Shown piece after piece: positions 12,632-25,601 of a stretch of DNA of 64,000 nt. Each line of letters starts with the position of its first letter. Within the stretch, counting starts at the first letter, position 1. The position numbers were made by a program, and so were the translations under genes. Under the pieces are notes generated by a model. The model did no database searches. It was not told the DNA's origin and was given only the letters and a program-made list of their open reading frames with translations. Source of the DNA: Gnetum montanum (lineage: Eukaryota; Streptophyta; Gnetopsida; Gnetales; Gnetaceae); contig MNCI01002829.1 of the NCBI GenBank assembly GCA_015680685.1, positions 303,437 to 367,436 of the forward strand. Direction: 5' to 3'.

Positions 12632-14230
12632 AGTGGCATTGTCATGGATACTTTCATGTTCATGGAAAGGTCATAAATATTGTAAAGCCCTAACTTGTCT
12701 TCTGTCGTCCATGTTTGGCAATGTTCCTTGGCATATCTCAAACACAAGGAGGGCATCTGATTCATTTCTCAGCAAGGGTAAAATCTCAATTACATCCGGA
12801 ACACACTTTGCCTTCAAAGGTCCAATCGCTGACCGTATCGGTTAGGGAGCAGATCAATATGAATCAGGTTCATGTTCAGCATATGGTTGAAGATTGATGT
12901 GATTGAAAGGATTTTGATGTAGTCTTGCAAATTGTAAGATGCCATCACAAGTTTGGCAACGCCCGAGACTTGTCATCCTTGTACTAATGTATTTTGGTGC
13001 AACAGAACAGGGCAATTGAACCCCTAATTTTACGTTTTATTGCTGGAATTTATTTGTATAGGTGATATGAAACTTTTGGGCAACTGCTGCTGCTGCTCCT
13101 TTTGTACCTTTATGTTGCGTTTTTTAGCAGCATGATGCTACACAGAGATACAGTTAAAAGAGTAGCCAATGTTGATAAGTTCTAATTCAGCTATATTAAA
13201 ACAATCACAGAGTAGGGGCACATGTCAAGAGCGGGAGGGTAACGAAGAGGAAAACTGTGTAAGGGAATATATATAAAGGATGTCAATAAGCCTATATTCT
13301 AATGATATTCTTTCATCTTCAAACTCTGAATTTCCATATTTTCAAAGAATTGTCTGCTAATTTTTGTGCTGTTCCGTTCCCTGAAATTGAAGGTGAGTAG
13401 GTCTGATACGGTAGTTTAAATCATGAGAACCATAATCATTACTTTGAACCGAAGTGGATTTTTCTATTTCTGTGTTCTTAACTGACTCTTGGTAATCATA
13501 CAAAATTATTGCTGCATGCATCATGTTTTATCTATTTCCAAATATGTTGTCTTTAGTTGGATGAATCTATTTTTATTGCAACCATCATCACTGTCAATTG
13601 CTGCATGAATTGTCAACTAAGATATTATTAATTGTTTTCAAAATATGGTATGGTTAATCTATTTTCAGTGTATGCTGGTGTTAATCCAGTCCACCAGTCA
13701 CTACTTCATTGAGAACCATATAACTTTTAAAAATTGGTTCAAATATCTAAGTTCACCTTTTTATATCGACTTTATATTTAATAGCAAGAACGATTCTGTA
13801 CCGGCAATGCCATTACAAGAAGGAAGAAAAGCCTAAATGCTGAATGAGTCTTTAGAGCAAAGCCAGTTACACAAATTGCTTCAAAACCTTGTGAAAGAAT
13901 TGTTGCTCAATGCGGGTCATGGTTCTTCAAAAGAGTTTGAAGTTTGAAGTTACATTAGTTGAATGTTAAATTGTACGTGTATCATTAATCACAATTTAAA
14001 AGTGATCGATATCAGTCTCAAAGTCTTAGAACTCTATAAAGTATAAATTGTACGTGTATGTTTACTCACAATTTAAACGATATCAGTCTCAGAAATCTTA
14101 GAACTCTCATAAAGTATAAATAGTGAGGGAATGAAAATAACAATTCAAGGCTAAAGGGTCTTTCTTTGCAAATAGTTTTCTTAGTTATGATTATATTTCA
14201 CTCAAATTGTGAAGTAGCGTTTTATGTAAT
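12632..14230. other. 3' UTR and AT-rich spacer
   Basis: The first few hundred bases after the TAA at 12629-12631 are probably 3' UTR of the galactosyltransferase. A near-duplicate pair of about 50 bp (TGTACGTGTAT, ACAATTTAAA, ATATCAGTCTCA) occurs at 13970-14045 and 14045-14115. No gene is seen. Confidence 0.4.
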
Positions 14231-14770
14231 AAAAATCTTAATCAAAATAAGAATTTTATATGATAATGATTTGGTCTAACATCTTATATGCTACTATGTT
14301 GGGTTGGGTTGTAAAAAGTAGTAGAAAAAACATATTTGATAGCAAAAAAGTAGCATGAAGAAACAATTTTCTTAGCAAAAATGCAAATGCTTTGATAAAT
14401 GTTGAATGTTGCAAATAAAAATAAATTGCAAAATGTAGACATTAGAAAAATATTTGGAATGACCTCTATTGCTGATAAGCTGCCACAAAGAAACAATCTT
14501 AAATAATTTGGTCATATTTAAAGAAGGTCAAATAAGGAGCCTCTTAGAAAATGTTGCTACATCAAAGCTCCAAGAAAGCCACATAGAGGAGGATAAAAAA
14601 CAACTAGGAAAAACAATTAAAAATTATTCAAACAATTGTAGATAAATAAACATTTAGCTTTTAATAGAAGCATATGGTAAAAGAGAACTCATGTAACCAA
14701 TCCAATATTGTTGGGACATGGCTAGGATGATGATGCTAAGCTCTTACTTCATTAACAACTAGATCAACAT
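14230..14770 (+). mobile_element. RTE-type LINE, degenerate 3' end
   Basis: This is a second fossil parallel to the copy at 4690-5250. The + strand reads in broken frames through an AKMQMLR-like block, a DIRKIFGMTSIADKLPQRN-like stretch and FGHI, and ends with a CATGTAACCAATCC...GGGACATGGC tail rich in GATGATG at 14690-14740. Confidence 0.6.
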
Positions 14771-15289
14771 TTGAATCCATATTTTAATAAAATTAAAGTT
14801 TCATGGCAACTTGGATACCTACAAAGGTATTTTATAAGTTCACAAATTTAATGAATATGTACCACTTGGTGGCTTCCTTTTCATAAAGGAGCTTGGGCTA
14901 CTAATTTATCTAGATTATGTACCACTTCCAGCAAATTTGGGATCATTGTAGTTTCTTGTTTACATATGCATGCTAGATGGATAACATGGAAGAAGGCATC
15001 TAGCCCTTATGGTTTGAATATAAAGAGAAAACCAATTTTTGAAAATTTAATTTTTAATTTTGAGAATTTATTTAAAGTTGACAATAGTTTGCATCAAGCT
15101 TTTCCAAACATTTTTTTGGAAGGATAGTAGATTTGTTTTTCCTTTTCTAACTCCAAAGATGGATATTAGATTATTACCAAGAATGCTTTTATTCATAACA
15201 AATTCAATAAGGCCTAGAAAATGCAATTACCACTACATTTTTGGATGAAAAAAATTGAAGATATTTGAAAAGTTTCTACCTTTCAAAAA

Positions 15290-15620
15290 ATTCATATTTT
15301 TATGGTGTTTTATTTATCAACATCTTCCTATTGATACTTGTCATTAACATAAGAGAATTGTTTCTCCTAAATGTTTTCTTTGTAGAAGTAAAGACTCATT
15401 TTCTCTTATTTTTTTAATGTCCTATTGCACAATATGCTTGGAAATGAACATTCAAAATTTGTAATAACTTTCAACCAACCATCATTGATATCATTCTTGG
15501 TGATCAACTTTCTTTTTCTTCCTTTCTTTACATTTGGAAGTGTCTTTGACCTCTTGTCTTCTATTTTATTTGGAAGCTTTAGTGTATAGTTAAGTTCTCA
15601 TAGTAAAAGCATAACTATGA
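15290..15620 (+). mobile_element. Possible L1-type LINE remnant (zf-RVT region)
   Basis: Broken + frames read like the cysteine/histidine 'zf-RVT' segment at the end of plant L1-type ORF2: a WRLxHxxLP-like start, CFLC near 15380, then CPIAQYAWKW near 15425 and LSF...YIWK. Stops and frameshifts are frequent. The assignment rests on pattern memory only. The stretches on either side (14771-15289 and 15621-17040) contain no recognisable gene. Confidence 0.4.
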
Positions 15621-15832
15621 CCTTTCTTCATGAGTTAAAAATATCAAATTCTCATATAGGTCGCTTTTTAATTATAGCTTCCAACAAAAAAGCTTTCATT
15701 GAAAATTAAACAATTAATTTGTTTCTGAAGCATTAATTTCTTTTTTATTTGAAGGCTCATGGATAGGAAGCTTTCAGCTTCTATTGATATTTCTTCTTTT
15801 TTGGATTGAAGCTTTCTCTTGTATTCAGAAAG

Positions 15833-15905
15833 AATTTTCTCCTTTTTATAAGAAACCCTTTAGTAAGAAGTGAAAACCTGTGAAGACGTTTCTAAGCACT
15901 ATAGA
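15833..15905 (+). repeat. Repeat copy shared with 57540-57610
   Basis: A block starting TTTTCTCCTT, then CCTTTAGTAAGAA and GTGAAAACCTGTGAAGACGT, matches the block at 57540-57610 with about one change in six. It is a dispersed repeat of unknown class, possibly a LINE tail. Confidence 0.5.
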
Positions 15906-17039
15906 GAGGCAAAACTCTAAAATGACACAAAAAGAAAAAGTTTGCCTATTTTGGGGATGCATCTTTAAGTGTACATTCTTACAATCAATTTGTGAAAATA
16001 TACTAGGTATGATTGAGATTTGTCAAAAGCTTTTAAAGAACTAGTGCTAATTAACGTTTGAATTGTTAAGACTTATTTTTCATTAAGATAATGGATTTTA
16101 GACTATTACAAAAGAACCTCTAAATATACTTATAAAAAATATTCGTAAGAGATTTTTCTTCATTAACATTTTAAATATCTACCAAAGAGGTTGCTTGCAA
16201 AGTGAAAGAAATTATGCCTTGAAAAAATGATTGAACATGTGTGATGAGGTCATGTTGCACATTTTTTGAATAACAAAGTTCCTTTCTATGATAAAGGTTA
16301 GGAGTAGAATAAAATATTCACTTTCTATATCAAAACTAAAGGTAACCTAAACTAAGTGAGTTTGAACAAATAGTTTCCAAAATTTCAAAATGTAATTAGT
16401 AGGAGTAGAGCTTCTTATAAGAAGGTTGAATTTTGTAACTAAGATATCTACCTAGTGAAGCACTATCCAATTCGAATAACATGAGTAGTAGCCTCTTGAA
16501 TCTTGTATTGAAACAACCATCTTCAAGGTCCATTCCCTTTTTTAAAATACTTGATCTAACTAATGTTGAAGGCTTTGATACATAAATCAAACCTCCTCTA
16601 CCTTTAATTACCATTTTATTTAAGCATTTAAGCTACTTTTCAATTTACTATGAGAAAGTTATTGTTGTCGAAAGATTCTTCTTAGAAGAAGAGAACTTAA
16701 GTTGAGCCATATAATATGCATAAGACACCAAATAGGAGGATAGAACATGTTTCACCACAAGTAATCTCCCAATAAAAAAGAGACATTTTATTTCACTTTT
16801 CTAATTTTAAAAAGAGTTCCTATGTAAATAGCCACTAGATAACAGAAGAATAAACTTTAAAAGCAAAGGAAATTCCTAAAAGTATAAAAGGCTTTGATGA
16901 ATACAATCATTTCTATGGATACTGTAGCATATAATTGCTAGGAGAGAAAGTTGCATTGAAAATAGAAACTGATTTATTTCAATTGATTATCGCCTCCAAG
17001 GCTCTGACAATAGGTAACAATAATATCAATGATGTTTTT

Positions 17040-17440
17040 AGCATTACCTTGGTTACAAGTGAGAGGGACCTTTATTTGGAGTGATGGTAAGGTGCTTGTT
17101 TCTCAAGTCATAAGACATGAATTCAAGCCAAGGTGTAGTCACTCAAAAGAGGTTAGGTGTTTGTCTATCCACCAACCTTCCCAAGACACACCCTTGGCGA
17201 GATAAGCATCAAGCCTCTAGGTGATGACTCTTTATCTTGGTTACAAGTGAAAGGACCATCATTTGGAATGATGATAACATGCTTGTTTTTCAAGTTGTAG
17301 GGCTCGGGTTTAAGCTTGGGCCCAACCAATCGAAAGAGTTTAGGCTTTTGCTCATCTAATAACTCTCCCAAGAACTTGCTTTGGCAAGATGAGCATTTAG
17401 CCTCGAGGTGATGATTTTTTTTTTTTTTTTAATCTTGATT
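17040..17440 (+). repeat. Tandem pair of about 190-bp SINE-like units
   Basis: Two direct copies (about 17040-17225 and 17231-17430) share TTGGTTACAAGTGA, GATGGTAAGGTGCTTGTTTC, TCTCCCAAG/TTCCCAAGAC, CTTGGCGAGAT and CCTCTAGGTGATGA. The second copy ends in a run of 18 T. TGGTAAGGTGCTTG and GAATTCAAGCC resemble worn A and B boxes of a tRNA-derived SINE. Adjacent copies in the same orientation suggest a duplicated or dimeric element. Confidence 0.55.
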
Positions 17441-17559
17441 ATAAGTGAGGCAATAAAATGGGTTATCAACATATCAATATGCAATGAGTTCAAAAAAAAA
17501 AACAATAAATAATCTAGATTCTATGAAAAACTTTGCAAGAGATTGCATTCCTAGCTTTA

Positions 17560-17645
17560 AAGCATTACCCACTAGAATCAAACTTGTCACCTAAAGTTTC
17601 CAAATCAAGAATCTTACCATTGGACTAACACCTCATTGTTATTAA
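17560..17645 (-). mobile_element. tRNA-derived SINE fragment (same family as 57.9-59.5 kb)
   Basis: The reverse strand reads CAATGAGGTGTTAGTCCAAT, then GGTAAGATTCTTGATTTG and a GTTTGATTC B-box-like motif. This matches the SINE head seen on both strands at 57866-59495. Confidence 0.6.
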
Positions 17646-18061
17646 AACATGTTAGTAATAAATCAAAGAACTAAATTAACCCATTTTGTTCAGGTGATTA
17701 ATTAATAAAGTAGAAGTTTGAAATAATGGCCTTTTGCTAATGGAATTAAATTTGAATTAAATAGGTATGCATAGTGGACTTCATAAGGAACATAAAAACT
17801 GAATGCCTGTCAGATCTCGCGGGGAAACAAGGTTAAAATATCCGATGCCAATCAAAATCAATTTTAATTTGGTTTTCGCAGCCAAACCAAGAGACAAAAA
17901 TAGGGAAAAAAATTCGTTGCAGGAGAAGAAAGTGAAGCCAGGGAAGGGGAAGGAAGGAAGAAAGGTTGCAGAAGAGGTCGAGTTCAGTATAAGGTTTGCA
18001 ACTGCAACTGAAACTGAAATTGAAATTGAAAATTGAAAGTGAAATTGCAGAGAGAGTCACA

Positions 18062-20340
18062 ATGGCTGCGGGTTTAGTGTTTGTGAGAGAACGAGATGCG
18101 CAGGGAAAGCCACTGTTAAATGCTTCCGAAGGTGAAGAAATCAGGCATGTTCAGCCACTTACCTCCATCCTCCTCGTCGATTCAAGCCCTCAAACGCCTG
18201 GAACCCTCTTTATCACTACCAGGTCTTCTTCTATCATTTGTTTATTTATATTGTTTCTTTCCTTTTCTCTGTGTTGTAATTTGCCAATGTATTATTTTCA
18301 AGAACCTGCTGGGGAATGTTTGTTTCTAATTTTGCGTTTAGTTTTCTAAAATCGGCCAGCTTGAAATATTGGATGTTCCGTAGTTTTATTTTTAGTTTTT
18401 CTCCCGAATTGTTATTTTATTTCGTTTCTGAAATTCTTTTTTAGGAGGCTGATTTGGTTGAGCGACGACGACAAGGAAAAGGGCTATGCGGTGGATTTTC
18501 TCTCTCTTTCCCTACATGCGATTTCTCGGGACCCAGAGGCATATGAGCATCCCTGTATTTACACGCAGGTGCCTTTTTTTTTTCCGTCTCTTTTAGTGTG
18601 TCGTAGTTTTTGCGTAAATCTGTGTGTTAAATGCAGTAACAGCAGCAACTGGAATATGTTGTGAACTTTAGGGGTTCTAGCTACAGTTGCATGTATGCCA
18701 TTATTTGGAGAGGAGATTTTTCATATTTACCTAGTGGATTATGCTCTTAATTGGAGCAAACAAGAATATGGTACTCACAGCACATCATGTTTTGATGCTC
18801 TAAAACACTTTCAACATATTAACAAATCAATGAACTGCAATAAGATCTCAAATGAACATGGGAGAAGAACAGAAACATGTCTCTTTAACTTGCTTCTTGT
18901 CTTCCTGCCAAGCTGAAGGGCCAAATGAAAGGATAAAGACTACAGAAAACCTTATTCTTTCTCGAGGCCCGGGGTAAGCATTGTTTGGTGTGTGCTTAAT
19001 TATTTTAGGGCTTTTCTTCTTCTTCTTCTTTTTGGGCAGCGTAAACACACCTGATTTGGGGACTTATGGTCATCATTTTTGTTGTGTTCCCTATTGAAAC
19101 TTCTCTGTGGATTTCATCATAAACCATTGATGGAGGATGAACCCTGAACATTATGAAAGAGCTTTGACTGAACACGGCATCTGTTGTTTAAGAACAGTAA
19201 AGTTGTATAGTGAGTTATTATTAATGGCTTGAATAGTTATCTCTATGGTCACTAATTTTGCTTATACTTTAAAAAAAATTGGTTTGTTTGAAATACCATA
19301 TTGCTGGATATAATTGACATGTGAACCAGTTGAAGTTGGAAGCATCTCTTGTATGTTACTTCAACTAAGTTGCTGATTATATGTGAAACTGACGTTCCTT
19401 TGCTAGATTGACTCCATAGAATCAGATGTTGAATCAGAAGATGAAGAGTCAGAAAATGGACATTCTACTAATGAATCTATAGACCTGACCAAAGTCAGTG
19501 AAATGCGTCTTATTCCTTCTGATCCAAGCACCTGTATCCTTCTATACAAAGCATTTTTTCAAGGTTTTAACTACCGAAAAAGTTTATATTCCTAGTAATC
19601 AATATTGCTTCACCTCACCGTAAAGTTAAATGGTAGCTGTGACCTGGGTTGTAATTTTGTTTTCAATGTTATTCTTTTTAAAAAATTTCTTTGAATCTCA
19701 CAAATCACAATTTATTTCTTCTTCATCTTCATTGTTTTCCTTAACCCTTGTTTATTTGATAAAAGTGGAAAGCATTTTTGCTGTATTGTGTGCCTGTGCA
19801 GAATTAAATCCAGATCCAGTGTCAGGTTTGTAACAAATTACTTAATCAATGTCTGATGTAATAGTAGTTTCAATGCCATTTTCTGAATCAACAGCACGAT
19901 ACTTCTGATGTGTTTAGAGCTGGATGGAGAGGGTGATTGGATATTCAATGCAGATGACATGCCACCCATGGATCTTACCACAGGTGGAATTTAACTGTTC
20001 AGGATTGAAAAATGTTTATATAAGCTGTTTCTATATATTTTTCCACATTTATATAGCCATATATACCCTAGATCATCTTTGGGACATCTCAGGTGCTGAT
20101 TATGTTGAAGAGGAAGATGAATATGAAGTGAATCCCATAGGTTATTCAAATGGTGTGGAGCATGGTTTGAATGAGAGCATTGTAGAGGTTTGTGTATCTT
20201 TTTCAATTTCATTTAAGAATTTTTTTAATGGTTTTTTTTAAACTTTGAATTTCATTTGTATCCTGGAAATTTTGCCTTTTCAGCTGTCTATTGATGATGA
20301 TCGCTTTCAAGATGCAATGGAGCTTGAGCAGAAGCCGTAA
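18062..20340 (+). CDS. ICLN: Chloride conductance regulator ICln / pICln (methylosome subunit), 7 exons
   Basis: Exons: 18062-18222, 18445-18568, 19407-19533, 19766-19825, 19918-19983, 20093-20187, 20284-20340. These sum to 690 nt and 229 residues. The N-terminal half is a PH-like domain with GTLFITTRRLIWLSDDD and a GYAVDFLSLSLHAISRD strand-turn block. An acidic loop follows (SIESDVESEDEESENG, residues about 98-113), then KVSEMRLIPSDPS, CACAELNPDP and a DWIFNADDM block, ending in an acidic tail. This order is diagnostic for ICln, which binds Sm proteins and delivers them to PRMT5 for snRNP assembly. The name reflects an old chloride-channel assay. The ATG chosen is the first that gives the family N-terminus; 22 open upstream codons lie in low-complexity leader. 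Intron 1 has a GTCTTC donor, weaker than the others. Nothing looks damaged. Confidence 0.93.
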
Positions 20341-23300
20341 TTGTATTGAAAAGGCAGATACAATCACCTTGACACCTTGGGAAAAAGATGATACATTTGT
20401 ATTTGTAGCCAGCACATAGCTACTATGTCTTATATGGTGTTTTTCTAGGTATACAACCGGTAAAAAATTTTGATCTTCTGGTGTTGCCCTAGTATGAATT
20501 GTTTGGTCCTGCATTGCTAGAACTACGAGGGAGTGAAAACAAAAATTTTACTCGCATGTCAATTTGTGAGTAGAAATTTGTCATTCTCAGAGAAAATTCA
20601 GATGCTTTACGGACCAAACATGGTATTTTATCAGATAGCCGGCATGGTAGGTAGTCTGCCATCTATTTATCTAATTACGGACTTAGAGATTAACATGGTA
20701 GTATTTAGATGCATCTTTTTGGTTCTTACCTGCAAAACGATCGTAAGCACCTACCAATCCTTTGTATTATTTCAAAAATGTTATTGGAGTTGCACTCAAT
20801 GGCTTAGCTTTTTCTTCCATGGTTTTATCATAAACAGCGCTTCAGCATGCATGCTTGCTTTGTTTTTCACTTCAATTTTCCATAGTGCTGCTTAGAATTT
20901 ATGGAACATACCTATTTGTGGTAGGCTACTTCAGAGTCGTGATTTTATTTTGGAAATAATAATAATTTGAAAGTACCGCCTTCATTATTTTTGTCTTGCT
21001 GAGCTCTCTCGTGTCCCCAGTTCGTATAACACTTTTCCTTGTATAAAGAACTAATTTAAGGAATTTCCAACCTAATGTCTTTGTATCCTATTTTATTAGG
21101 ATTATATTATAATCGAAATACATGCCACCAAATTCCATTATAACACTACTGTTTGGATTCATCGATGTAAGTGGTTTTTTGTTGAAGTTTCTCTTCATTA
21201 GTATACTATATTGCTAGCTTAGATTTCATCGTTGTTACTATTAATATAACAGCATTTTGTTGGAATAAAAAGGCTCGAAGGATGACGAGGAAGACTACCA
21301 TTAATTTAATAACCATCATATAAATACCTTTTCGATTGATGTAATGCTAACGTATTTGAAAGGTTTACATCATTGTGTAGCTAATAGTGGTGTAATCCTT
21401 TGAAAAGTCAAATAAGATAAGGCATTGTTTAGATTGGCCTATAATAACCACTATGAAAGTTAAAGTTAATAAGTGATATGTGAAACAAAACTAATGATCA
21501 TATGAATATAAATGTTATATTTTAATATTCTTAATCAATTTAGTGTAATTAAATTTTGTATATTATTATAATTATATTTCTTGGTTAAACAAATATCAAG
21601 CTCTTCATAAAGGCAAATGATGAAAAAATAACTTAGGTAATTAATCTTATTTTTGCTAGGTCAAGGCTAAGTTGATGGTGATGATCATAATTGTATTGCT
21701 TAGAAAAAAAATCTATAAAATGTTAAACCCATTAATTATTTCAATAAGCATGCAAAAATCTAAAAATTTTGTTGCATGCATTCTTTATTATTGAAGGGAA
21801 ATTTAATTTTTGTAAATGTATCATTCTTCTTGATAAGTAATATGTATATTAGGAAGTTGTATCAGAAAACTGTTTGTTTGAAAGTGGATGTGGAGGTAGA
21901 TTAGATTGGGTCAAGAGGTGTTGAACCTAATGTTTCATGAATGACTTCTAATGTTATAACATCATTATCATATATTTTTATTGATTCTTGCTTGTATATT
22001 AGTGTTAGAAGTTGTCTAATCTATTGATAAATTTATCTTAAGTTGCATGAGTTTAATTTCTAGTTAGGCATGGAGTCATAGTAACATGATAATGTATTTG
22101 AGATTTTTATCAATGCTTTTTTGTCCCATGGGTAGAAAGTGTATTTGCTAGTCATCCTTGAAGAGATTTAATACTCTTCGACCATGTTGCACTACATTAT
22201 TCTCAAGGAAGAGTGTCTTCAACATGGCTTGTTTCCCAATTAGTGTAACAAAAGGGTATCCAAAATGGGATATTTCTAATGTTCAAACACCATTGGTTCA
22301 ATTTTTACAAAATCTTTTAACATTTTCTAATGATACATTGAACACCTAAAATGCCTTCTTTATCATATAACAAGTCAGTAACTTTTCTAGTATCAAAGCT
22401 TTAATCCAAAAAAATAGTTAGTGTCTTTTGATTAACATTAGTCTAACATAGGACACATCACTTGACAAAGCTCTTTCATCATTTTGGCATATGTCCCTTT
22501 TGCATGATGTGGTTTTATGGCCTTAAACTAGGCCCTGAGAGTGAATTTGCATTTGTCTTTATTGTCACTTTATGAAAGTGATTAATTACCTAATTAATGT
22601 GGGATTAAGCATTTTTATGAATGAAAATTTACAATAACAATAGAGTAGCTTTGTGGTGAGACACTCTTGTATAATAGATCACATCTACCTTGATGCATAG
22701 GTAGGGGTTGCGCTACTAATCTTGATGTCTATTTACATTGAAAAAAATGGCACATGTACAAGTGGGGATGCTAAGGACAACACAGGTAGGCATTGGATTA
22801 GTAGTAGTAGAGAGAAAATGTTAAAGAAATTAACCAATAAGAGAATTGATGATTGTCTAATAATAAAGGATGAATGAGGACATCAATAAAATTAATGATT
22901 ACATGATGATATAGTATTGTAAGTTAATGTGTTAGGAAATATATGATAGAAAGTAACAAAATCAACTAGACACAAATATGGAGAAAACTAATCAACATGT
23001 AAATGTAAATTGAAAAATAGACATCAAAATCCAACTATGCTTTCATTTTTTATTTAATATGCATTTGATTGTTGCACATTTGATTAACATGTAATAATTA
23101 CTCTTACATTTAAGTGATGTATACTTGGTCAATTCATCTTTTCCAACTCAATTATCATTTATTTATCATACTTCACTCATCAAATCACTTTTCCTTTAGC
23201 CTTTGACATACACTTTTCCTAAAAATTCTTTTAATTGTAGTAAAAATTTTATTATGTGATATGATAAGTTGTGGAAAAAAATTGTCCAATGACTATATAG

Positions 23301-23627
23301 AGTGATTTGACATTGTGTTGTAGTTTCAATGAATGATCACTTATAAGAAGCCTGGCTTCATAGTTACTTACATGGGGTTACCTTCTGGTGCTTGGTTTGT
23401 ACATGATTTGTAGGGTAGATAGAAATATCATTAATTTAATAAAGAATTTAATTTAAGTAAAAATATATTTTATATAAAGCAACAAAAAAATGTCTTCAAT
23501 TTTGGACATAAAGCAATGAAAGATATGTATATCTATCATTTTTAAGGCCAAACTCTTATCATGAATGATTAAAATCTTGGAGATTTAGTGGGGAAAGAGA
23601 CTCAAATATACAAGAAAAAATATGTTA
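20341..23627. other. AT-rich intergenic spacer, no gene seen
   Basis: The first few hundred bases are probably ICln 3' UTR. The rest is very AT-rich with short ORFs only. A stretch at about 22140-22520 looks transposon-like on the reverse strand but could not be assigned. Confidence 0.4.
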
Positions 23628-23637
23628 TCAACCATAC

Positions 23638-24437
23638 TGATGAGCCGCGATATCGTGTATGCGATATCGCATCCACCACGCGATATCGCGTCCTGCCTCA
23701 TCTTCTATAAATAAGAGGCGGCGCCCTTAGTTCAGATAGTTAGAGTTAGACCCTTAGCCAAACTCTTGCAGTTTTACCATTCTAGAGATAGAATAATTTC
23801 TGTGTGCCCACAGTAGGAGTCATAGAGTGAATAGATCTTTATTCAAGCAATTTGTACCTAAGCACACATTTGTGTACGACAATAAAGATGAACTTTATGA
23901 TAAACCTTGCAGTATACAGATTAAGCTAAATAGTAATTAATTATTGTTAAATGTTTAAATGCTTTTCTAGTTAATTAATATCCTTCTCAACCTTCAACCC
24001 CCTTGGTTAAATACACTCAGTACGACCACTTCGAGCATGTGTATAGTGCTTGGTAACCTAGTAACGATTAGCATTTGGTAATCCCAGTAGCGTTGCACTA
24101 GTTCAGGATGTGTACGAAAAGTGGGAACGAATACTGGTGTTAGGAACAATTAGAACTTAGTTAATGGATAGTTAATGTAAGTTAGTCACTTAGTTCTCTT
24201 TCCCTTCTCCTTATTAGCATAAGACATTAAAAAGATAAAAGTTATAAAAATCACATACCTCACGCTTACTTAACCATACAACCGTGACAATACAAGAAAG
24301 TTTGGGAGAACAACGATTGATTAACCCTGAGTGTTCCATTAAGGCGCGTAAGCACTTAGTCCTTGGAGTTCGACCGGATCGCGAGTGAAACGCTCGTATT
24401 TGTAGAGTTGAGTGTAGGGGTGCCTCGCCACTCATCG
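23638..24437 (+). mobile_element. Solo LTR E inserted in LTR B
   Basis: This is a complete A-type LTR from TGATGAGCC to CTCATCG (last base mutated from A). The TATA box is at 23706-23713. The five bases before it are CATAC and the five after are CATAT, a near-perfect target duplication that also restores continuity of LTR B across the site. No internal region remains, so it is a solo LTR left by unequal recombination. Confidence 0.8.
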
Positions 24438-24675
24438 CATATGAATACGAGCATCCACGCACGATCCCGTCGAATTCCAAGGACTAAGTGCTTATGCGCC
24501 TTTGTGGAACAAGGATGGGTTGATTAATCGTTGTCTTCCCAAGCTTACTTGTATAGCACAATTGTATGATTAAGTAAACTTGAGGTACATGATTTTTATA
24601 ATTTTTATGTTTTTATGTCCTAGTGCTACAAAGGGAGGAGAGAGCTAACTAAGTAACTAATTTTGATTTAACTAC

Positions 24676-25456
24676 TGATGAGCCGCGATATTGCATACGC
24701 GATATCGCGTCCTGCCTCATCTTCTATAAATAAGAAGCAGCACCCTTAGTTCCATAGGGTAAGACTTAGACCCTTAGCCAAACTCTTGCAGTTTCATTAG
24801 TCCAGAGTTAGAATAATTTTTGTGTGCCCACAGTAGGAGTCATAGAGTGAATGGATCTTTATTCGAGCAATTTGTACTTGAGCACACATTTGTGTACAGC
24901 AATAAAGACGAACTTTATGATAAACCTTGCAGCATATAGATTAAGCTAAATAGTAATTAATTATTGTTGAATGTTTAAATGCTTTTCTAGTTAATTAATA
25001 TCTTTCTCAACTTTCAACCCCCTTAGTTAAATATACTCAGTACGACCGCTTTGAGCATGCGTGTAGCGCTTGGTAACCCAGTAACGATTAGCGTTTGGTA
25101 ATCCCAGCAGTGTTGCACTGGTTCAGGATGTGTACGGCAAGTGGGAACGGATACTGGTGTTAGGAACATTTAGAACTTAGTTAATGAATAGTTAGTGTAA
25201 GTTAGTCACTTAGTTCTCTCTCCTTTCCTTCATTAGCATAAGACATAAAAAGGCAAAAAGCTATAAAAATCACATACATCAAGCTTACTTAACCATACAA
25301 CTGTGACAATACAAGTAAGTTTGAGAGGACAACAATTGATTAACCCTGAGTGTTCCATTAGGGCGCGTAAGCACTTAGTCCTTGGAGTTCGACCGAATCC
25401 CACGTGAGATGCTCGTATTCATATGGTTGAGTGTAGGGGTACCTCACCACTCATCA
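24676..25456 (+). repeat. 5' LTR of element A
   Basis: It runs from TGATGAGCCGCGATATTGC to CACTCATCA with a 7-bp terminal inverted repeat. U3 is only about 48 bp before TATAAATA (24725-24732) and contains GATATCGC palindromes. Downstream it carries an AATAAAG motif at 24901-24907 and two TTGGTAAYCC motifs near 25071 and 25096. Confidence 0.9.
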
Positions 25457-25475
25457 TTGGCGCCATTGCCAGGGA
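25457..25475 (+). other. Primer binding site of element A (tRNA-Asp-like)
   Basis: TTGGCGCCATTGCCAGGGA follows the LTR directly. From the TGG on, it matches the complement of the 3' end of plant tRNA-Asp (TGGCGCCGTTGCCGGGGA) with two differences. The tRNA sequence is from memory. Confidence 0.75.
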
Positions 25476-25601
25476 CTTAGTTGTTTGTGCGCTACGTAGA
25501 ACATAGGAACTCATTCATATCGTTGGAACACTAGAACGAACCCTTAGGGTTAAATCAAAGAAAGATAAGATAATGGTAAATTGCACACCGAACAAGACAA
25601 A

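Noticed and set aside
20533-20895. Hydrophobic 120-codon ORF after ICln
   Set aside because: Starts with GTG, AT-rich composition and no recognisable domain; probably 3' flank.
23638-24675. E and the first large piece of B as a fold-back (inverted repeat) element
   Set aside because: The LTRs belong to different subfamilies, and E carries CATAC/CATAT target copies within B, so it is an insertion rather than a palindrome.
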